This document shows, one piece after another, positions 58,940 to 64,000 of a DNA stretch of 64,000 nt. Origin of the DNA: Hydrangea macrophylla (taxonomy: Eukaryota > Streptophyta > Magnoliopsida > Cornales > Hydrangeaceae); NCBI GenBank assembly GCA_033977485.1, contig CM066994.1, positions 9,612,001 through 9,676,000 of the forward strand, in the 5' to 3' direction. Position numbers and translations under genes: made by a program. The notes below the pieces were generated by a model, which saw only the letters and a program-made list of their open reading frames with translations, was not told the DNA's origin and made no database searches. Position 1 is the first letter of the stretch, and every line of letters begins with the position of its first letter.

Positions 58940-59175
58940 AAATATTACTAACGGATATATCCGTTGGTATCGAATTTAAATCCGTTAGAAATTATACATC
59001 ACATCATGGAGAGTCATTACTAACGGAGATTTAGCAATTCTAACGGATATATCCGTTAGTAATTACTAACGGATATATCCATTAGAAAGCATAAAAACTG
59101 TCCGTTAAAACGGATATATCCGTTAGAAAGCATAAAAACTGTCCGTTAAAAATCTGGCCATATGGTGTAGTGATT

Positions 59176-60255
59176 CTTCCATCTGTGTCCAATTATGGAC
59201 CGAATTAGGGGCCAAATTAATAAACCAAGTGAATGCAGTATCTGTTAATGAACTAGGAAATAAACGAAGCCTAAGGTATTCATTATTTCCTGCATCAGCA
59301 CACTGACTGGTGAATTTTGCTACATGTTCAACTGTGGATTGACTCCCATCTCCAGCAAACATAGCAAAGGTGGGGAATTTAAATCCCCTCGAAAATTCAA
59401 TCCTATCTATCCAGACAGGGTAAGGTTTCCTATATACTGGAGTTTGTACCCCCCGAGCCATGGGTCCACAAACCTCATGGATTAAGTTAATCATGTCATT
59501 TCTATCAACCATATTAAGTGGTTGTTGATGACCTGGTTGACCCAAATGAGGGTACATTGGTGGTATTGGAGGTGGTTGGGGGATATTATCCACCCTTATG
59601 GGATTTTCATTCCTTCGACCCATTCCTATTCCAGTAGGGTCTGGTTCGAATATAGGATTGTTATTCACTCTCTTATTTTGGCCTGTTATATTTTCCCTAG
59701 GCCTAGGTTGTTCAATATTCACATGTCTATAGACATGATCTTGACCATGTCCTATAGAATTCCCTTGGATCCCTTCGAATATTGGATGAGAATTATTAGG
59801 GACAGACATATAGAAACTTTCTTGTAAATTAGGCCTAAAAGGAGGCCCATTTGCATTAATCATAGGATTTGGCTGAAATAAGCCATGAGTATCGCCCCTT
59901 TCATTCTGTCGAACAACAGAAGGATTCCTATTCAGCACCATTGTTGGTACAAGCTGTGGAATATTATTGTTAAGGGAGGTGATCAGAACATTAACATCTG
60001 GATCATGTTTCCCAAATGGTCGAATATTGGTGTCAATTGACTCACTATGTCATATTGATTTTCTGAGCCAAAATTTCCATTATTTGGAATAGGATTCAAG
60101 CTCTCAACTCTTACTTCTGGGTTTTCATTGGTCATATGATTCCCAGTATTGTTGCTTTGAGGATCTTGGGGTGGAGAACCAACAGCTTCAGCGATATTAA
60201 CACCAACATTGGTGTTATCGACAAACCTATTGCTTCGAAGGTTTCTGTTTGTCAT
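59176..60255 (-). pseudogene. Tat gag, N-terminal part
   Basis: Begins MTNRNLRSNRFVDN at 60255 and runs through a Pro/Asn/Gln-rich region. A frame change near 59985-59941 leads to the second frame (59941-59176) with YPVWIDRIEFSRGFKFPTFA, STVEHVAKFTSQCADAGN and the retrotransposon gag core TDTAFTWFINLAPNSVHNW. The gag is cut at 59175 by the CACTA and continues at 55741. Main structural protein of the virus-like particle. Confidence 0.83.
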
Positions 60256-60267
60256 CTTTTGACACTT

Positions 60268-60285
60268 GGGTCCCACCGGGTGCCA
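60268..60285 (-). promoter_or_regulatory. Primer-binding site of the Tat element
   Basis: Minus-strand TGGCACCCGGTGGGACCC, four bases inside the 5' LTR end. It starts with TGG as required for a tRNA CCA end. tRNA identity not assigned. Confidence 0.55.
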
Positions 60286-60289
60286 AAAA

Positions 60290-60951
60290 TGTTTGGTTGG
60301 AAATTTTATAAGTGTGCGAGCGTGCCAGGTAAGCACATTGCCAATGTGTGTGATCCAAACTGCGCCTCACCAGACAGATTGTGTTGGCGTTCGATGCTTT
60401 AACAAGGACTTCAAACGTGTAAAGATTTAACTAATTAAAGCACTTCGAAGTAACTAATGGACAACTACTTCTAAGTAAGAACAGTAAATAAAACAATAAA
60501 GTAACAATCTACTTTATTAGATTAAACAGACTACAATCTAACCTTGAAGATGACTTCAAAGGTATTCTACTTCTAAATCTATATGCCTAGATAGAAATAC
60601 AGTAAACGTATTGAAAGATATATGTTGATGTTGATCGAAGGATCCTTTCTTAAACACAAAATCCTTCTATTTATAAACGTCGAGGCCTCCCAGCAGTCTT
60701 ATTTGAATGTTCCCTCTTCTTTTCAAACTGATAAATGCTCCTATACGTGGCGTTTCCTTGAAGTGATACCTGCTTTTTAGTTATTCCACCGTGATCAACA
60801 CGTGTCCCTTAGCAGTTAACAATTTTGAACAGAATGAGTTAGCAAAACTGTTCATAACTGTTCTTGCGCCATATCAATTTCAAGCAACTGCCCTGCCACA
60901 TCGAATCTCACGTATCACTTCCACATTGGTTGGATATTTTTATCACAAACA
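60290..60951 (-). repeat. 5' LTR of the Tat element
   Basis: Partner of 44012-44678. A minus-strand TATAAATAG at 60668-60676 lies roughly 280 bp into the LTR and is the likely promoter for gag-pol RNA. Confidence 0.92.
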
Positions 60952-60956
60952 ACGGG

Positions 60957-61222
60957 TGGTAGCCTATTGGCTTCAAGCTCACTCCCATGTGGTTTGGGGG
61001 CTAGTTGGTCGTGGGTTCAAATCCAAATATGAATTTGCTCACGATTATTTCTAGGGCTCCGGTTTGGAGTTCACTAGCGCCCTGTTGGTGTTATGGTGAC
61101 GCGCACGCCCTTTTCAGCAGTAGCTGTGGCTCAAAGTGGACATTCCATGGCGGGTGTGGTGACGTCCAGAGGGGATAATTGATACGTTGGTCGCCCTTTC
61201 CATACTTTTTGCTTAGCAAAAT
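60957..61222 (+). mobile_element. tRNA-derived SINE, main part
   Basis: Starts TGGTAGCCTATTGG with a Pol III A box (TAGCCTATTGG, 60960-60970). The B box GGTTCAAATCC at 61014-61024 is 44 bp further. This is the type-2 internal promoter of tRNA-like SINEs. The tail ends TACTTTTTGCTTAGCAAAAT. The target duplication AAAGAAAACAATGCAATA (61223-61240) matches 43983-44000 at 16 of 18 positions, so the SINE was later split by the Tat element 11 bp from its 5' end. Confidence 0.8.
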
Positions 61223-61240
61223 AAAGAAAACAATGCAATA

Positions 61241-62008
61241 GCATGATTAAGAAATATTTAAGATCATGAACTTGCACCAATATTATAAAGATAACCAGAG
61301 GAAATTAAGCAGTTTTGATGTCCATATTAGATAGGTGAAGATTTGAACCTGCGCACGACTTTGATTTGTTACTTGATAAAACCTCCATTTTAGTTGCAAA
61401 GAGGTTATTACTTTCTTCTAGTTGAATAAAAAGTACATTCTCTTGATGAATGAACAACTTTAATTGGCTATTATCTTCAAGATTTTTAATCCCCACTTCT
61501 GATCATGCTCAAGATAAAAATAAAAATAAAAATAAAAATTGAAGATGGAGAAGCATATCTCAAAATGGAGAAGCATATCTCAAAAATAAATAAATAAACA
61601 AAATGAATTATGATATATACCTAAGGTGGTGTAATTAGTTGATTATGTTTTTCATAGCATTCAAGATGGAGAAGCATATCTCAAAATTTACAGCCTTGTC
61701 CAATTGTGATCTTTCCAAAAAATAACATAAGAATGTAGCAACCAACACTCCATGTGATCATATATATGCATACAATAGCTCCTGGTTATTTGAATTATGC
61801 ATAGAAATATAAATGTGATCTGCTTCATTTGGTTACAATCTCTTCATCTGTTTCTGCAGTTCAATTTACAATTATGACGCTTTTGCCCCTGTTCTGTACA
61901 CCCAAATGCTCAACATTGCCTCCAATACTTGGACAGAACAATAGGTTAACTAGAATCCAGACAATGTGAAAATCTCACAAAAACTAATGTGAAAACTCCA
62001 CAGAGTCA
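61241..62008. other. Intergenic DNA
   Basis: AT-rich with an (AAATA)n tract (61516-61536) and three copies of ATGGAGAAGCATATCTCAAA (61544, 61564 and 61664 region). No gene recognised. Confidence 0.45.
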
Positions 62009-63030
62009 TCAATGGAGGAGATCTGTTAATAGCCCAAAAGTCATAATCCCGATAAGAGTCGCGACCATGAAATTGAAATGACGTCTATGCCCTCCACTTC
62101 TTTTGGGAAGATCAGTGGGAAGAGCACATTCCTCCCCATTGAAAATCACTTTTGTGGGAAATCCATCGCCCAGAGCCACATTATTACCCGGCGTGTGTTT
62201 CTTCAGGAACGAGATCACAGATTGTTGCTTTCCGAGCACTCTTGGATCCTTATCTGGATTAGTCCCATTAACTTCTCCAACCAAATAATTCAAACCCTTC
62301 AATCCCTGAAAAAAAAAAGGGTATTGTTCAATTGAGGCAGCTGAGTACCATTGAATGAATATATATTTCGTAACCCGGAAAGGCCTTTTTCATTTGAATC
62401 GCGGTGAACCAATCCTCGAAAGCAAAGTCCTCCCAGTTGAATAAGGTGATCCGGGCCGTCCGTCCGGTCTTGTAATCTGTGTCGATGTGCCAGTTAATGC
62501 TCACACCATAATTGTCTGGACATGGCAATTGTTTAGGCACAGGAAGGTGTTTGATCTTTGCCCAAGCTTTCGCATTATCTGTCCTATTGTCAAATGGTAC
62601 AAGAAGAGCCTCCGGGGGAAGAAGCATCGGCTTAGCGTCTTGATTACACTTTTTTTGCACTTTCACATCCACAAGCACAAGTGTTGCAAGGAATGACTGA
62701 ACTAGCATAGTAAGCCAAAAATGAGACACAACACCATGCTTGCTTAGGTTTCGGTTTGGTAATATTACACGTCACTTGCCAACTGGCAATAGCTGAAGTG
62801 GTAGCCTGTAGCCCACTTGGGTCCGGGAACTCGGTGGGGTCGACCCTGATCGTTGGGCCACATTTGTACTTCGGATTGAGGGCACCATTGATCTTCCAAT
62901 GCTGTGGCGGATTGAAGGTCGTTCGATTCATATCTGGTGGCAGTTTGTAAACTGTCAATTGGAAAATAGACCTTGCCTTGGTTTCATTCATGGTGGTTGA
63001 CTGGTTGGTAATTAACTGCCATTCTTGCAA
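62009..63030 (-). pseudogene. COBRA-like (COBL7/10 group) gene remnant, 5'-truncated and frameshifted
   Basis: Encodes the C-terminal half of a COBRA-like protein, a GPI-anchored plasma-membrane protein guiding cellulose orientation. Text in order: FQLTVYKLPPDMNRTTFNPP, YKCGPTIRVDPTEFPDPSGL, WQVTCNITKPKPKQAWCCVS with the signature CCVS, the CNTCACGC segment, then [79 protein letters not shown], and a hydrophobic GPI-signal-like end. The N-terminal half is missing beyond 63030. Frame is lost at a 7-base T run (62650-62656), around a TA-rich spot near 62360-62370, and at a 10-base A run (62309-62318). Homopolymer sites mean assembly error is possible, but the truncation argues for a pseudogene. 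Confidence 0.82.
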
Positions 63031-63242
63031 ATATGATTACGAGGTTCATATTATATATTGCAAATTATATCATAGGTTCATCTCACAAAGCTGCGTTTGT
63101 TGCACTATAATATCGTCCACACGTGCCTTGCACGTGTATATTTCTAGCATCCACAAAACAGTCTCATAAATAATATTTCTAATTGAATAGCCAGACTGGA
63201 CTTCTAGTCACACAACCAAACATGACATCAATCTTAATAGTT

Positions 63243-63506
63243 GTGAAAATACTTTTGCTCATCCAAAAAAGGTACATCAATGCTCACCCAAGCATCTCAT
63301 TGGCCAATGCGGTGGGACTCAGGATTAAACGACATTCGTTTAATCCTGGGTCCTACTGCATTGGCCAATGAGTCGTTTAATCCTGGGTCCCACTGCATTG
63401 GCCAATGAGATGCACATTCGTTTAATCATGGGTCCCACTGCATTGGCCAATAAAATGCTTGGGTAAGCATTAGTGTACCATTTTTTGAGTGAACAAAAAT
63501 GCTCTC
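63243..63506. mobile_element. Foldback element with AATAGTT flanks
   Basis: Outer arms GGTACATCAATGCTCACCCA and TGGGTAAGCATTAGTGTACC (imperfect complement), inner repeats of CATTGGCCAATG and CGTTTAATCCTGGGTCC in both orientations. Direct repeats AATAGTT at 63236-63242 and 63507-63513. A MITE, superfamily unresolved. Confidence 0.65.
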
Positions 63507-63513
63507 AATAGTT

Positions 63514-64000
63514 ATATAATATGTTCCACATCTAAATTATTGGTCTCCCTCGTCCAGCTTTATAAACATTTGTTATTCCTAAATGTAATATGTTTAGGAT
63601 TTTCTTCTCTTTTCTCCACCGTCTCTTGATTCGGAGAGATTAAAATTGAGATCTTTTTCTCCTTGGTTCTCTCCATCAACTTCTCCTCTCACAATTTAAC
63701 TAATCAGGGTTGGCCCTGAGATTGTGAAACTCACATAAGGCCCTAATTAAACATGAGAAGAAAATTTTTTTAGGCCTTTTTTATTAATCCTATTTTTATA
63801 TATAATACATGTATTTATAAGGTCCTATTTTTTTGACCCCTATTTTTATATATAATACATATATTTGGTCAAACAAGACTTTATTCCAAGCCAAACAAAT
63901 CCTTATTTTTTGAGGCACCAAATAACCGCTTGGGCCAACGGCCGACGCTGTAACTATCCAAATGAGACAATTGGAGAGAAAAAAGTTTCATTCTCTTCTC
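63514..64000. other. AT-rich window end
   Basis: No gene. A direct repeat of CTATTTTTATATATAATACAT occurs near 63790 and 63840. A short segment (CTAAATTATTGGTCTCCCTCG, ~63532) resembles CTAAATTATTGGTCACCCTTG at ~40016. Confidence 0.4.

Larger units (their letters stand above)
55742..59172 (-). mobile_element. CACTA (En/Spm) transposon 2 in the Tat gag
   Basis: Ends CACTACACCATATGGCC (55742) and its complement (to 59172), with target duplications ATT at 55739-55741 and 59173-59175. Length 3431 bp. Subterminal arrays of CTAACGGATATATCCGTTAG are at 55760-56120 and 58940-59145. It contains TNP1-like exons on the minus strand and a GC-rich leader segment (~58160-58240), but is too short for a TNP2 transposase. 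Terminal inverted repeats are shared with CACTA 1; subterminal motifs differ. Confidence 0.93.
44012..60951 (-). mobile_element. Tat-lineage Ty3/gypsy retrotransposon with antisense genes
   Basis: LTRs 44012-44678 (667 bp) and 60290-60951 (662 bp) begin TGTTTGGTTGG and end TCACAAACA on the plus strand. Flanking GCGGG (44007-44011) and ACGGG (60952-60956) form a TSD with one mismatch. On the minus strand: PBS, gag, protease, RT, degenerate RNase H, archaeal-type RNase H, integrase; then a 5 kb region with plus-strand ORFs; then PPT and 3' LTR. The second RNase H and the antisense ORFs before the 3' LTR are Tat-lineage hallmarks. Multiple stops and frameshifts and a CACTA insertion in gag make it inactive. 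Length 16.9 kb, or about 13.5 kb without the CACTA. Confidence 0.93.

Noticed and set aside
62301..62345. A 45-bp intron in the COBRA-like gene (donor GTACTCAG, acceptor TTTTTTTCAG)
   Set aside because: The segment itself encodes conserved COBRA-like text (LNNT region) in a shifted frame, and 45 bp is too short for a normal plant intron; frameshifts explain it better.

Overview
This is a TE-dominated stretch of a plant nuclear genome, most likely a eudicot with a large, repeat-rich genome. The evidence is a plant UDP-glycosyltransferase with a full PSPG box, a COBRA-like gene remnant, Ty3/gypsy elements of the plant Tekay and Tat lineages, CACTA transposons, MITEs and a tRNA-type SINE. The species cannot be named from the sequence. 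No rRNA, tRNA, CRISPR or prokaryotic operon structure was seen. All boundaries, TSDs and domain calls are read by eye.

Left block (1-38600). A ~2.1 kb tandem duplication (copy A 1155-2315 plus 35507-36440; copy B ~36485-38600) carries in copy A a CACTA transposon (2316-35503, TSD GAT). Into that CACTA went a Tekay-type LTR, now a solo LTR (2898-28492, TSD CTAAC). Into the solo LTR went a minus-strand, Tat-like non-autonomous LTR element (3125-25872). Into that went a complete 9.4 kb Tekay element (13105-22552, TSD GCGAC). A second solo LTR (30264-32733, TSD CATGC) sits in another part of the CACTA. Copy B preserves the unoccupied site.

The most unusual cargo is in the Tat-like element. It has no recognisable gag or pol. 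It does carry, in sense orientation, an uninterrupted 320-codon ORF with a complete LOB (LBD) DNA-binding domain, a 39-codon membrane microprotein candidate, and three minisatellite arrays before its 3' LTR.

Middle (38600-44000). This is the host part: one apparently intact UGT72B-like glycosyltransferase gene on the minus strand (40899-42323), with MITEs on both sides.

Right block (44001-64000). A SINE with 18-bp target duplications is split by a 16.9 kb minus-strand Tat-lineage retrotransposon (44012-60951) with gag, protease, RT, a degenerate RNase H, an archaeal-type RNase H and integrase, all broken by stops and frameshifts. It also carries two plus-strand (antisense) genes, one encoding a plant mobile domain. 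Its gag is interrupted by a second CACTA (55742-59172, TSD ATT) that keeps TNP1-like exons. A 5'-truncated, frameshifted COBRA-like pseudogene (62009-63030) and a further foldback element close the window.
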